A model generated the notes under the pieces. It made no database searches. It saw only the letters and a list, made by a program, of their open reading frames with translations, and was not told the DNA's origin. A program made the translations under genes and the position numbers. Below are positions 1 to 6,292 of a stretch of DNA of 20,452 bases, piece by piece. Within the stretch, counting starts at the first letter, position 1. Each line of letters begins with the position of its first letter. The DNA comes from a virus: the IMG/VR virus record IMGVR_UViG_3300034118_001642, positions 1 to 20,452 of that record; one strand, written 5' to 3'.

Positions 1-1
1 C

Positions 2-586
2 AAAGCGGTGTACCAAGCACTGGCGGATCATGGCGCCACGATGACTCCTGCAGAGCTGGCAGGCATCGTCGGCAAGAGCGACGCCAACGTCAAGAAGATG
101 CTGTCCCGCCTCGTTCAAGACCAGCTTGTCGAAAAGGTCGGCTATGGTCGATACAAGGCAATCACTCTTTCATCCCCTACTACTACTAATAACGGTTACT
201 CTGGTTATTCTAGTAACTCTGGTTACTCTGGTTACTCTGGTTACTCTTCAGGTGAGAGTAACTCAAATGTTGATAGAAGAGTAACCGAAGAGTTACCAAG
301 AGTAACCGGGAGTAACTCAAGAGTAACTACGGGGTTTGAGGCAGTAGAATCATCTGAAACGACCAAGAGTAACCAGAGTAACCAATTATTGTATAAGGAT
401 GCCATCATCACGGCATTGGGACGCAAAGTGGTTCTGGAAATCATGCTTCTCCCAAACATCGCACGATCTCCAGAATTCCCAACAATTCGAGCAACGCTCG
501 AGGCGATGTGCGACAGCGGAGAGCTGGTGAAGCAGGATACCCCGCGAGGCCCTGCATATCGCATTGCGGCCATCGCCCCATCATAA
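2..586 (+). CDS. Replication-type protein with two winged-helix-like regions (5' partial)
   Basis: The frame is open to the left edge, so the true start lies upstream; the GTG at 8 is probably an internal valine. The first ~50 residues read as a winged helix-turn-helix (TPAELAGIVGKSDANVKKML, then a basic LVEKVGYGRYK wing). The last ~60 residues also look winged-helix-like (FPTIRATLEAMCDSGELVKQ). Between them lies a Ser/Gly/Tyr/Asn-rich linker of about 75 residues, encoded by the repeat array at 194-383. This kind of C-terminal winged helix is common on phage AAA/RepA-type helicases and on replication initiators. The design of DNA-binding domain, linker encoded by repeats, second domain recalls lambda O. 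Exact family is unknown because the N-terminus is outside the window. Confidence 0.7.
   Translation, partial: KAVYQALADHGATMTPAELAGIVGKSDANVKKMLSRLVQDQLVEKVGYGRYKAITLSSPTTTNNGYSGYSSNSGYSGYSGYSSGESNSNVDRRVTEELPRVTGSNSRVTTGFEAVESSETTKSNQSNQLLYKDAIITALGRKVVLEIMLLPNIARSPEFPTIRATLEAMCDSGELVKQDTPRGPAYRIAAIAPS
194..247 (+). repeat. Iteron-like array, forward block (GGTTACTCT x6)
   Basis: Six head-to-tail 9-mers at 194, 203, 212, 221, 230 and 239. Four are exact GGTTACTCT, one is GGTTATTCT and one is a degenerate AGTAACTCT. They lie in the linker of the replication-type gene, where they encode Gly-Tyr-Ser triplets. The region is about 38% G+C by hand count of line 181-240, well below the surrounding genes. 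The arrangement is that of replication-initiator binding sites. Confidence 0.75.
255..383 (-). repeat. Iteron-like array, inverted block (AGAGTAACC on + strand, ~8 copies)
   Basis: The reverse complement of the preceding repeat occurs at 255, 278, 289, 299, 309, 320, 366 and 375. Copies at 278, 299, 366 and 375 are exact AGAGTAACC; the others differ at one or two positions. Spacing is irregular, with some 9-11 bp steps. The copies fall in different reading frames (Arg-Val-Thr at 278, 299 and 320; Ser-Asn-Gln at 366 and 375), so the conserved unit is DNA and not protein. An AT-rich stretch follows at about 384-397, as expected beside an unwinding element. Confidence 0.72.
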
Positions 587-606
587 AAAATTACAGGAGG
601 ATTACA

Positions 607-1026
607 ATGGATTGCTTAGCATGTTCTGCACCGCTCGACACGGCCACGCCGTATCCCCAGCTCTGCTCTGCATGTCGTGCGACGGGCACGACGCTGGCCC
701 TGCGACGCATCGAAGCGGAGTGCGATGCGCTGGCATATGAGTGGGGCGCCATGGTGGCGGCGATGCCTCCGCATGGCCAAGAGCGCTTCGAGTCGATGCT
801 CCTGGCGTGGCGGGACGCCGCCGAGCTCCCTGCCACGTTCCATGCACAGCGGGAGCGGGTGACGCTGTTCAAGCGCCGCCTCAATGCCACGCTCAAGCAG
901 GGCGACGATTTCGCCCAAGCGGTGGCGGCGTGGTGGCAGTGCATGGAGCGGCGTGCCGATCGGGATACCCTGCGTATGCACGTCGCATTCACCAAGCGGG
1001 ACGGGCAAGGAGCGATGGATTTATGA
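607..1026 (+). CDS. Small zinc-ribbon protein, function unknown
   Basis: A 139-residue protein whose N-terminus carries two CxxC pairs (Cys3/Cys6 and Cys20/Cys23), the usual four-cysteine zinc site of a short ribbon. The remainder is predicted helical and rich in Arg, Ala and Trp, with no family I recognise. The start is fixed by AGGAGG at 595-600, six bases before the ATG; the reading frame is open further upstream, but that part overlaps the previous gene. Its stop overlaps the next start (ATGA at 1023-1026), so the two are probably translationally coupled. A DNA-binding or accessory role in replication is a guess from position. Confidence 0.75.
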   Translation: MDCLACSAPLDTATPYPQLCSACRATGTTLALRRIEAECDALAYEWGAMVAAMPPHGQERFESMLLAWRDAAELPATFHAQRERVTLFKRRLNATLKQGDDFAQAVAAWWQCMERRADRDTLRMHVAFTKRDGQGAMDL

Positions 1027-2072
1027 AGCGAAAGCGACGAAACCATTGGTCTACACAGCGCCTCACGGAGCTGGCAGGCCTTGCGCAGACCATGACGCAT
1101 ATCGAGCTGGCGAAGCGGTACAGGATAACATCAGCGGCGATAAAAAATTTGTGCGCAAAGCACGGCATTCAGATTCGTGTATCCCCGTTCCGACGACGTT
1201 GGACAGAGCAGGAGGTAGAGTACCTCAAGGCCAACATCGGCGAGAAATCGCTCAAGAACATCGCCAAGCACTTGAAGCGCACGTACCACAGCGTGAACGG
1301 CTACGTCAAGGCGCACGGCATCAGCGATGCGTGGCGGGAGCGCACGTCGTATCTGATGACAGCCAACGAGGTAGCAGAGATGCTAGGAGTGCAGACCGAC
1401 ACCGTGCGGCAGTGGGCACAGAACCACGGTTTGCCGTATGAGATTCAGCTCAAGTACGGCAGGTACCTAGAGTCCGAGGTCATCGCATGGTTGCGGCAGG
1501 GTCATGCGCTCCGGCTCGACCGTGCGACGGCGGCGCCGCATATCCAGCGCATCTACGATGCCGTGCGCCGTGAGTACTACACAGGAGCAGAGCTGTATGC
1601 GATGAACATTCCTGCACTAACGCCGCAGCGCTTCGCCGTGGTGCGCTGTCGAGGCAAAGGGCCAGACATCGACACGACACCGATTGTGGTGGGCAACGCC
1701 TCCAACGCCATGCTGAATTGCTGGCGCATCCACTACTACCGCCGTGATGCGGTGCTGGCATGGGCATGGCACTATGGTCAATCCATCTACGAGGAACCAC
1801 GTCATCCAGACATTGCGGATGTGATGACCGCATGGCGCACGCACTACGTGACTCGCTACGATCTGAACAAGGTTATCGGCGAGGATGCGTTGGAGTACTG
1901 GTATCGGCGCTACGACTTTCCCCGTGCGGTGCGTCGTGGCGTCTATGACCGACCCGCCGTGGTGGCATGGCTCAAGGCGCATGGCCATGCACGGGAGGCG
2001 CACCGGCTCGACCGTGGCGGTATCCTGTGCTATCATGACCTCATACGAGACCGGGAGCGCCGCCATGCGTAG
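1023..2072 (+). CDS. Protein with several tandem helix-turn-helix-like modules
   Basis: A 349-residue protein built largely of DNA-binding-type modules. Residues ~8-50 form a basic HTH-like unit. Residues 57-101 resemble a SANT/Myb-like repeat (RRRWTEQEVEYLKANIGEKS). Residues 109-160 are an excisionase/MerR-like unit (LMTANEVAEMLGVQTDTVRQ, ending EVIAWLRQ). Residues ~184-252 and ~275-322 repeat a similar plan (RRDAVLAWAWHYG; YDRPAVVAWLKAHGH). The ends of modules 3 and 5 share AWL...RLDR, and CCGGCTCGACCGTG occurs at both 1511 and 2003, consistent with internal duplication. It could be a regulator, excisionase-like factor or DNA-architectural protein. It overlaps both neighbours. Confidence 0.7.
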   Translation: MKRKRRNHWSTQRLTELAGLAQTMTHIELAKRYRITSAAIKNLCAKHGIQIRVSPFRRRWTEQEVEYLKANIGEKSLKNIAKHLKRTYHSVNGYVKAHGISDAWRERTSYLMTANEVAEMLGVQTDTVRQWAQNHGLPYEIQLKYGRYLESEVIAWLRQGHALRLDRATAAPHIQRIYDAVRREYYTGAELYAMNIPALTPQRFAVVRCRGKGPDIDTTPIVVGNASNAMLNCWRIHYYRRDAVLAWAWHYGQSIYEEPRHPDIADVMTAWRTHYVTRYDLNKVIGEDALEYWYRRYDFPRAVRRGVYDRPAVVAWLKAHGHAREAHRLDRGGILCYHDLIRDRERRHA

Positions 2073-2340
2073 AGCTGCAAAGATTGATACCACACACCGC
2101 CCCATCGTGGAGGCATTGCGCTCTGTCGGCGCCAGCGTCATCGACCTCGCCGCCGTGGGGCATGGCGTGCCCGACCTGCTCGTTGGGTACCGTGGTGATA
2201 TGTGGCTCATCGAAGTCAAGGGCCCGAAGACCAGACTGAGTGAGTCACAGCGCATCCTGCACGGCGCATGGCGGGGCAAGCCCATCGCCGTTGTCCGCAC
2301 GATAGACGAGGCCCTGGCACTGATTGGGGCGACGCCGTGA
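2065..2340 (+). CDS. VRR-NUC-type nuclease
   Basis: A 91-residue protein matching the short stand-alone VRR-NUC branch of the PD-(D/E)XK nucleases common in phages. It has VGHGVPDLLVG with Pro36-Asp37, then LIEVKGP with Glu50 and Lys52, then LSESQ at ~58-62. These supply the metal-binding and catalytic residues of the fold. Such proteins cut branched or flapped DNA and are thought to help resolve replication or recombination intermediates. The start overlaps the previous gene by 8 bp and the stop overlaps the next GTG. Length is typical for the family. Confidence 0.87.
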   Translation: MRRAAKIDTTHRPIVEALRSVGASVIDLAAVGHGVPDLLVGYRGDMWLIEVKGPKTRLSESQRILHGAWRGKPIAVVRTIDEALALIGATP

Positions 2341-2564
2341 CCCTGCGCTGGCGTCGCATCATCGGGCGGTACCCTATCGCTCTGTACATGCTGGCTAGTG
2401 GGCGCTACGTGCTACTACGGGAGATGCCCGACCGTGACGACGAGGTGATAGCGCACGGCAGGGCACTGGATGACATGACCCCCAACGACGTGCTCCGCTG
2501 GGTGGCGGATGAGCTGAGGGAGATAGCGCATGAACTGGAGGCCACAGATGAGTTGGACATATGA
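2337..2564 (+). CDS. Hypothetical protein
   Basis: A 75-residue product read from GTG at 2337, which overlaps the preceding stop (GTGA). It has a basic N-terminus and a helical acidic C-terminus (LRWVADELREIAHELEATDE). I do not recognise a family. Its place in the tight cluster and the overlap typical of this genome support it as a real gene. Confidence 0.55.
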   Translation: MTLRWRRIIGRYPIALYMLASGRYVLLREMPDRDDEVIAHGRALDDMTPNDVLRWVADELREIAHELEATDELDI

Positions 2565-2670
2565 GGTGATTGGCGGCGCTCTGCTGGCGTGCTGTGCGGT
2601 GGTTATCGCCGTCACCGTGATGACCGTGGGCGCCATCGTTGGACGATACTGGGGAAGCGAGGATGAGTGA
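2548..2670 (+). CDS. Small single-span membrane protein
   Basis: A 40-residue ORF with ATG at 2548 and GGAGG seven bases upstream (2537-2541). Residues ~7-31 are one continuous hydrophobic segment (ALLACCAVVIAVTVMTVGAI), then a short charged tail GRYWGSEDE. It overlaps the end of the previous gene by 17 bp and the next start by 8 bp. No function can be assigned from so short a sequence. Confidence 0.55.
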   Translation: MSWTYEVIGGALLACCAVVIAVTVMTVGAIVGRYWGSEDE

Positions 2671-3079
2671 TATGAGTGAAGCAGTACACGTGGGGATTGC
2701 AAGTTTTGACGACGACCGAACACCTCGTCAGAAGGAGTTAGACAAAAATCGCAAGCTGTATGGCCACTTGACTCCGAGTGAATTTTTAGTGTCATTACAT
2801 CCAGAACATTTTGACTACCTCGAAAACGCACTGAAGCTCATTGAGGTTATTGCGGCAAAGGTCGCACAAAAGGCAATGCTCGGCGAAGAGGTGACACTCA
2901 CGTTCAACAATCAGACAACTCAGATTTCACTGCGTAACGATGGTAGGTACGAGATAGACGGTTTTTACTACACAACAGCATCGGGTAGTGAGTTACTGCG
3001 AGCTATTAAGCTGGCGATGTACTGCACAATCGTATCATCAGCTTTCCATGCGGAAATTGACGGCAAACTGGCGATATAA
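2663..3079 (+). CDS. Hypothetical protein in an AT-rich island
   Basis: A 138-residue protein of unknown family; a second possible start is the ATG at 2672. Residues ~40-75 are helical (LHPEHFDYLENALKLIEVIA). They are followed by a probable beta-rich part (VTLTFNNQTTQISLRNDGRY) and another helix. G+C is about 46% over 2701-2940 by hand count against about 67% in genes either side, so it may be a recent arrival. The GAGG just before 2663 suits that start. Confidence 0.62.
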   Translation: MSDMSEAVHVGIASFDDDRTPRQKELDKNRKLYGHLTPSEFLVSLHPEHFDYLENALKLIEVIAAKVAQKAMLGEEVTLTFNNQTTQISLRNDGRYEIDGFYYTTASGSELLRAIKLAMYCTIVSSAFHAEIDGKLAI

Positions 3080-3089
3080 GGCGACAACG

Positions 3090-3182
3090 ATGATTGAGCT
3101 GTGCATCATGGCCGTGGCAGTGCTTCTCACGATGCTCGGCTATGCGGTGCTCTGCTGGATAGGAGGGAACCAAGATGATTGA
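3090..3182 (+). CDS. Very small membrane peptide
   Basis: A 30-residue ORF that is almost all one hydrophobic helix (IMAVAVLLTMLGYAVLCWIG) with a GNQDD tail. Its stop overlaps the start of the transglycosylase gene by 8 bp, and that gene's Shine-Dalgarno site lies inside it. The ribosome binding site for this ORF is weak, so it may be a leader for coupling and not a functional protein. A role in lysis is possible from position only. Confidence 0.4.
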   Translation: MIELCIMAVAVLLTMLGYAVLCWIGGNQDD

Positions 3183-3606
3183 AATCTTCCTCGCCCTGCT
3201 TTGCATGGGCGGCGTATGCCACACCGAGTATGCGACGCTGTCTCACGAGGCGGCGGCAGTGGCGAGCTGTGAGAGCGGCGACACGGTGACACTGGGAAGC
3301 CTCGACTGGAGCGCCGTCAATGTCAACGTCGATGGCACAACGGACTACGGTGCGTTTCAGATGAACGACTACTGGATATGGTCCAGCGATGACCGCTGGA
3401 TGATGCGCCCCATCGCACAGCGCCTCGGCATGACGAGCGATGCGGTACTGAGCGTGTGGCCACGCCCCAGCGATGCGCCGCCAGCGGTGCAGATCGCCGC
3501 CTTTGAGGTGATATGGGACAACGGCAACGGATGGCAGCATTGGGCGGCGTCACGACCATGCTGGGAGAAGTGGATAGATGTTGAGGAGCTGTCAAGGAAT
3601 CCTTGA
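3175..3606 (+). CDS. Lysozyme-like / resuscitation-factor-like transglycosylase
   Basis: A 143-residue protein with a hydrophobic N-terminus (~1-20), possibly a signal or anchor, then a compact lysozyme-fold domain. VASCESGD places the likely catalytic Glu at 33. TTDYGAFQMNDYW is the conserved substrate-cleft strand, and AFEVIWDNGNGWQHWAAS plus RPCW matches the C-terminal signature of small Rpf/SLT-type enzymes. Such enzymes cleave the glycan strand of peptidoglycan. The start is set by AGGAGG (about 3162-3167). Unusually it lies about 1.9 kb upstream of the amidase and holin-like genes, next to the small membrane peptide. It could act in lysis or in wall penetration at entry. Confidence 0.72.
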   Translation: MIEIFLALLCMGGVCHTEYATLSHEAAAVASCESGDTVTLGSLDWSAVNVNVDGTTDYGAFQMNDYWIWSSDDRWMMRPIAQRLGMTSDAVLSVWPRPSDAPPAVQIAAFEVIWDNGNGWQHWAASRPCWEKWIDVEELSRNP

Positions 3607-3640
3607 CACATCACTAGCTACCGAGGATTCCTCGGTAGCT
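3592..3640. promoter_or_regulatory. Paired palindromes sharing an AGGAWTCCT core (candidate operator)
   Basis: Two perfect palindromes lie 29 bp apart centre to centre. The first, 3592-3606, has arms TCAAGGA and TCCTTGA around one base and includes the stop of the transglycosylase gene. The second, 3616-3640, has 12-base arms AGCTACCGAGGA and TCCTCGGTAGCT around one base. Both share AGGA(A/T)TCCT at the centre. There is no T-run, so a terminator is unlikely. An AAGGAGG ribosome binding site and the next ATG (3656) follow at once. Confidence 0.5.
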
Positions 3641-3655
3641 CGACAAGGAGGAACC

Positions 3656-4138
3656 ATGATGGAATTTTCAATTAGCGGCGCACTTGCAGTGATTATTGGG
3701 CGACACGCCATGTCGACAGAGAAGCCACGCAATTCAACGCCAGACTCCCCGCCGCCACCGCCGCCGCAAAAGCGATACAACTTCAGCGTGGAGGTGCCAT
3801 TCAAGGACGCAGTGGTAACCATCCAGCTCAACGCACAGCCACCAGTGCCCGGCAGTGATGCATGGCTGTGTCACGCCGACATCCGACGGCACGGCATCTA
3901 TGATTCTCGATATCACGAGTCAGTAAAGTTCGGTGTGATTACATACGCTGACAATCGATGCGATGCACTGCGCAATTGCATCGCCGCTCTGCCCGAATTC
4001 CTGTCATCATGGCGCACTGACGAAGAAGACGTGATTTTTCATGCGCATGCAGTGGAGTGGATTGTAAACAAGCTGACGCAGCACATGAGGTACTTTGAGA
4101 TGGAGCAGAGGGGGATAGACGTGGAGAATGAACGATGA
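3656..4138 (+). CDS. Hypothetical protein with polyproline segment
   Basis: A 160-residue protein started at ATG 3656 behind AAGGAGG at 3645-3651. The first ~18 residues are weakly hydrophobic (ISGALAVIIG), followed by a spacer with six prolines in a row (~33-38) and a mixed alpha/beta domain of about 120 residues. I recognise no family. G+C falls to about 40% in places, unlike the GC-rich genes around it. It is the first gene after the paired palindromes and overlaps the next by ATGA. Confidence 0.6.
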   Translation: MMEFSISGALAVIIGRHAMSTEKPRNSTPDSPPPPPPQKRYNFSVEVPFKDAVVTIQLNAQPPVPGSDAWLCHADIRRHGIYDSRYHESVKFGVITYADNRCDALRNCIAALPEFLSSWRTDEEDVIFHAHAVEWIVNKLTQHMRYFEMEQRGIDVENER

Positions 4139-4335
4139 CACAGAAAATCATCAGTTGCATTGTCCGTCTATTTCTGTACTTCCGTGCACGCATTCACTAC
4201 AGCGAGGACGGCACGCAAATCATCGTGCGTTTTGACCGACACGGGCAACTCGTTTGGGTGGCAGACCTGAAGTCCAAGTTGTTTGCACTGCTGGACAAAA
4301 TCGAATCATGGAGGAGCAACAATGATTCTCAATGA
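4135..4335 (+). CDS. Hypothetical small basic protein
   Basis: A 66-residue protein overlapping the previous gene by ATGA and the dCTP deaminase start by 14 bp. The N-terminus is amphipathic and basic (IISCIVRLFLYFRARIHY), followed by short strands and a C-terminal helix. Its low G+C matches the preceding gene, which suggests they moved together. Function unknown. Confidence 0.55.
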   Translation: MTQKIISCIVRLFLYFRARIHYSEDGTQIIVRFDRHGQLVWVADLKSKLFALLDKIESWRSNNDSQ

Positions 4336-4867
4336 CCGACAAATCACCGACCTCGCCGAGCGTGGCATGATTGCGCCGTTTGCTCCGATGGCCAAGCGAG
4401 GCGGCGTCATCAGCTACGGCGTGACGTCGTTCGGCTATGACATGCGAGTGGCGGACGAGTGGATTCGCTACGTGGGCGAGTACTCCACGCTTGACCCTAA
4501 GCACGTCACCGCTTCCCGCACCGTGTCGCACCGTGCCGACGCCATCACGCTCGATCCGGGCGACTTTGTGCTGTGCCGGAGCGTCGAGCACTTCGTCATT
4601 CCCGAGGATGTCATGGTCGTGGTCGTGGGCAAGTCGACGTACGCACGCTGTGGCATCATCGTGAATGTAACTCCGCTCGAGCCCGGGTGGACGGGGCATG
4701 TCACCATTGAGCTGAGCAACACGAACACCGTGCCGGTCGTGGTCTATGCCAATGAGGGCATTGCACAGTGCCTGTTCTACCACGGCGAGCGCCCCGCCGT
4801 GACCTATGCCGACAAGCAGGGCAAGTACCAAGGCCAGAGCGGCGTGGTTCTGCCGAGGGTGGACTGA
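4322..4867 (+). CDS. dcd: dCTP deaminase
   Basis: A 181-residue protein with the whole family signature. MILNDRQI opens the trimeric dUTPase-like fold; SYGVTSFGYDMR is at 31-42. VGKSTYARCGIIVNVTPLEP (102-121) carries nucleotide-binding residues. GHVTIE ends in the likely catalytic Glu130, YANEGIAQ is at 142-149, and KYQGQ (168-172) closes the C-terminal lid. It deaminates dCTP to dUTP, a step to dTTP. No separate dUTPase is visible, so it may be a bifunctional deaminase/dUTPase, which this sequence cannot settle. GGAGCAAC precedes the ATG. The stop overlaps the thyX start (TGATG), so the two are coupled. Confidence 0.94.
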   Translation: MILNDRQITDLAERGMIAPFAPMAKRGGVISYGVTSFGYDMRVADEWIRYVGEYSTLDPKHVTASRTVSHRADAITLDPGDFVLCRSVEHFVIPEDVMVVVVGKSTYARCGIIVNVTPLEPGWTGHVTIELSNTNTVPVVVYANEGIAQCLFYHGERPAVTYADKQGKYQGQSGVVLPRVD

Positions 4868-5499
4868 TGGTAACCTACATCGCCGACAGCGTGATGCCGG
4901 GCATGACGATGGAAGAGCACGTTGCCTACATGGCACGCATCTCCAATCCCGGCAATCAGCATCACCACGACACCGCTCCCCGCCTCGTGAAGTATCTGGC
5001 GACGCATCAGCACTGGTCGCCGTTTGAGATGGTGTCAATCACAATGCAGATTGACACCACGCGCGACATTGCACGACAAATCCTGAGGCATCGTAGCTTC
5101 AGCTTCCAGGAGTTCAGCCAGCGCTACTCCGTCGCTGACCTCGGCGTGACCATCCGTGAGGCACGGCTCCAGGACAACAAGAATCGACAAAGCTCCCTCG
5201 AGGTGGACGACCCCGCCTTGCAAAACGCATGGGCGATGTGGCAGGAGCGAGTCGCCGAGACCGCACAGCACGCCTACGAGTGGGCACTCAGTCACGGCAT
5301 CGCCAAGGAAGTAGCAAGAGCCGTGCTTCCCGAGGGGCTGACGATGTCCCGCATGTACATGGCGGGGACGTTGCGGAGCTGGATACACTACTGTCAGCTC
5401 CGCATGAGCAATGGTACACAGAAGGAACACCGCATCATCGCCGAGCAGGCATGGCGGCACATTGTCGAGCGAATGCCAAGCGTGGAGGGGCTGGGATAA
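4867..5499 (+). CDS. thyX: Flavin-dependent thymidylate synthase ThyX
   Basis: A 210-residue protein with the ThyX hallmark RHRSFSFQEFSQRY at 74-87 (RHRxxSxxExSxRY), which binds FAD and dUMP. Upstream HWSPFE (49-54) is the usual conserved loop. The C-terminal part has SWIHYCQLR and QKEHR, equivalent to the arginine-rich substrate loop that normally reads QxEIR. It methylates dUMP to dTMP using methylene-tetrahydrofolate, FADH2 and NADPH. Together with the coupled dCTP deaminase it gives the phage its own dTMP supply. Length is normal for phage ThyX. Confidence 0.95.
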   Translation: MVTYIADSVMPGMTMEEHVAYMARISNPGNQHHHDTAPRLVKYLATHQHWSPFEMVSITMQIDTTRDIARQILRHRSFSFQEFSQRYSVADLGVTIREARLQDNKNRQSSLEVDDPALQNAWAMWQERVAETAQHAYEWALSHGIAKEVARAVLPEGLTMSRMYMAGTLRSWIHYCQLRMSNGTQKEHRIIAEQAWRHIVERMPSVEGLG

Positions 5500-5531
5500 T
5501 TTGACGCACTCCGTACAATAGAAGTAGGAGG
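5500..5531 (+). promoter_or_regulatory. Repeated TTGACG-N7-TAYAAT-N6-AGGAGG box, copy 1
   Basis: In the 36-bp gap before the amidase gene, TTGACG (5501), TACAAT (5514) and AGGAGG (5526) occur with the same spacing as at 10880-10911; 25 of 32 bases agree between the two. The AGGAGG is the ribosome binding site of the amidase. The 7-bp gap between the hexamers is too short for an ordinary sigma-70 promoter, so the upstream part may be a phage-specific element. Confidence 0.45.
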
Positions 5532-5535
5532 CATC

Positions 5536-6087
5536 ATGACCAATTTCCGCCACGACTTCCGCCACTGGCCCAGCGTCGCCGCATTCCGTGCGCACCTCGC
5601 CCCGCATCATCCGAGCATCGCATGGTGGGCGATGGGCGTCACTCTGCATCACACATGGAAGCCCCGCCGGCAGGACTGGCGTGGGCTCCGCACCATGCAG
5701 GGCATCAAGAAGTACTACGAGGGACTGGGATGGGATGCGGGCCCGCATCTGTTCATTGCGTGCGGCTCCCCCGATCCGGCTGACGACGGTATCTGGCAGA
5801 TGACGGCGCTGAACGAGATGGGGATTCATGCGGGCTACCCCGCCAACCGACAGCACTGGGGCATCGAAGTAGTCGGCAACTATGACGCCGAGCTGTGGAG
5901 CATGCCGCTTCATGACTTGGTGGAGGGCGCAACGCTGGCTCTACTGGATTGGCGTGGCCTTGCGGTCGGCGCCAGGACACTGCGAGGGCATCGTGAGTGG
6001 GGAAGCCCGAAGACGTGCCCAGGCAAGGCGATTGATATGGACATCATCCGACGGGATTTCGCACAAGCACAGATGAGGGAGCAATGA
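5536..6087 (+). CDS. N-acetylmuramoyl-L-alanine amidase (endolysin)
   Basis: A 183-residue Amidase_2/PGRP-type domain. GVTLHHTW gives the first zinc histidine (~38-39), GHREWGSPKTCPG gives His152 and Cys161, the same His-Cys pairing as T7 lysozyme, and NRQHWGIEVVGNYD is the core strand. It cleaves the amide between N-acetylmuramic acid and L-Ala. There is no separate wall-binding domain and no signal peptide, so export would depend on the holin-like proteins downstream. It starts behind AGGAGG and overlaps the next gene by ATGA. Confidence 0.9.
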   Translation: MTNFRHDFRHWPSVAAFRAHLAPHHPSIAWWAMGVTLHHTWKPRRQDWRGLRTMQGIKKYYEGLGWDAGPHLFIACGSPDPADDGIWQMTALNEMGIHAGYPANRQHWGIEVVGNYDAELWSMPLHDLVEGATLALLDWRGLAVGARTLRGHREWGSPKTCPGKAIDMDIIRRDFAQAQMREQ

Positions 6088-6290
6088 CGGAAAGTGTTGA
6101 AGTCAAGCTTGCGAGGCTTGAAGAGAAAATCGACCAAGTGCTGCGCCGCTTGGAGAATGGCGACCGGCAATTCCGGGAGATGGACGGACGGGTCGCTCAC
6201 CTCGAGCAACAGATTAACCGCCTTTGGGGCGGCATTGCGTTAGCCACGGTCATCATTCCGCTGATTATTCGCTACATGATGGGAGGCTGA
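6084..6290 (+). CDS. Coiled-coil plus transmembrane protein (XhlA-like, lysis)
   Basis: A 68-residue protein: residues ~5-47 are a charged coiled coil (LEEKIDQVLRRLENGDRQF) and ~48-65 a single membrane span (WGGIALATVIIPLIIRYMMG). This is the architecture of XhlA/haemolysin-type phage proteins, which work with a holin in lysis. It overlaps the amidase stop and ends two bases before the next start. Confidence 0.7.
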   Translation: MTESVEVKLARLEEKIDQVLRRLENGDRQFREMDGRVAHLEQQINRLWGGIALATVIIPLIIRYMMGG

Positions 6291-6292
6291 TA

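Noticed and set aside
194-383. CRISPR array
   Set aside because: The 9-bp units are too short, directly adjacent, inverted halfway and inside a coding frame.
741-1022. Extended N-terminus for the multi-HTH gene
   Set aside because: The frame is open but overlaps the zinc-ribbon gene throughout; the ATGA overlap at 1023 is the normal junction in this genome.
3603-3631. Sigma-70 promoter from the perfect TTGACA at 3603
   Set aside because: No -10-like hexamer lies 16-18 bp downstream; the hexamer there is GATTCC within the palindrome.
4220-5038. Long open frames on the - strand (also 5035-5913, 8859-9608, 18365-19312)
   Set aside because: They lie opposite well-supported + strand genes, show no recognisable domains and follow from GC-rich codon use.
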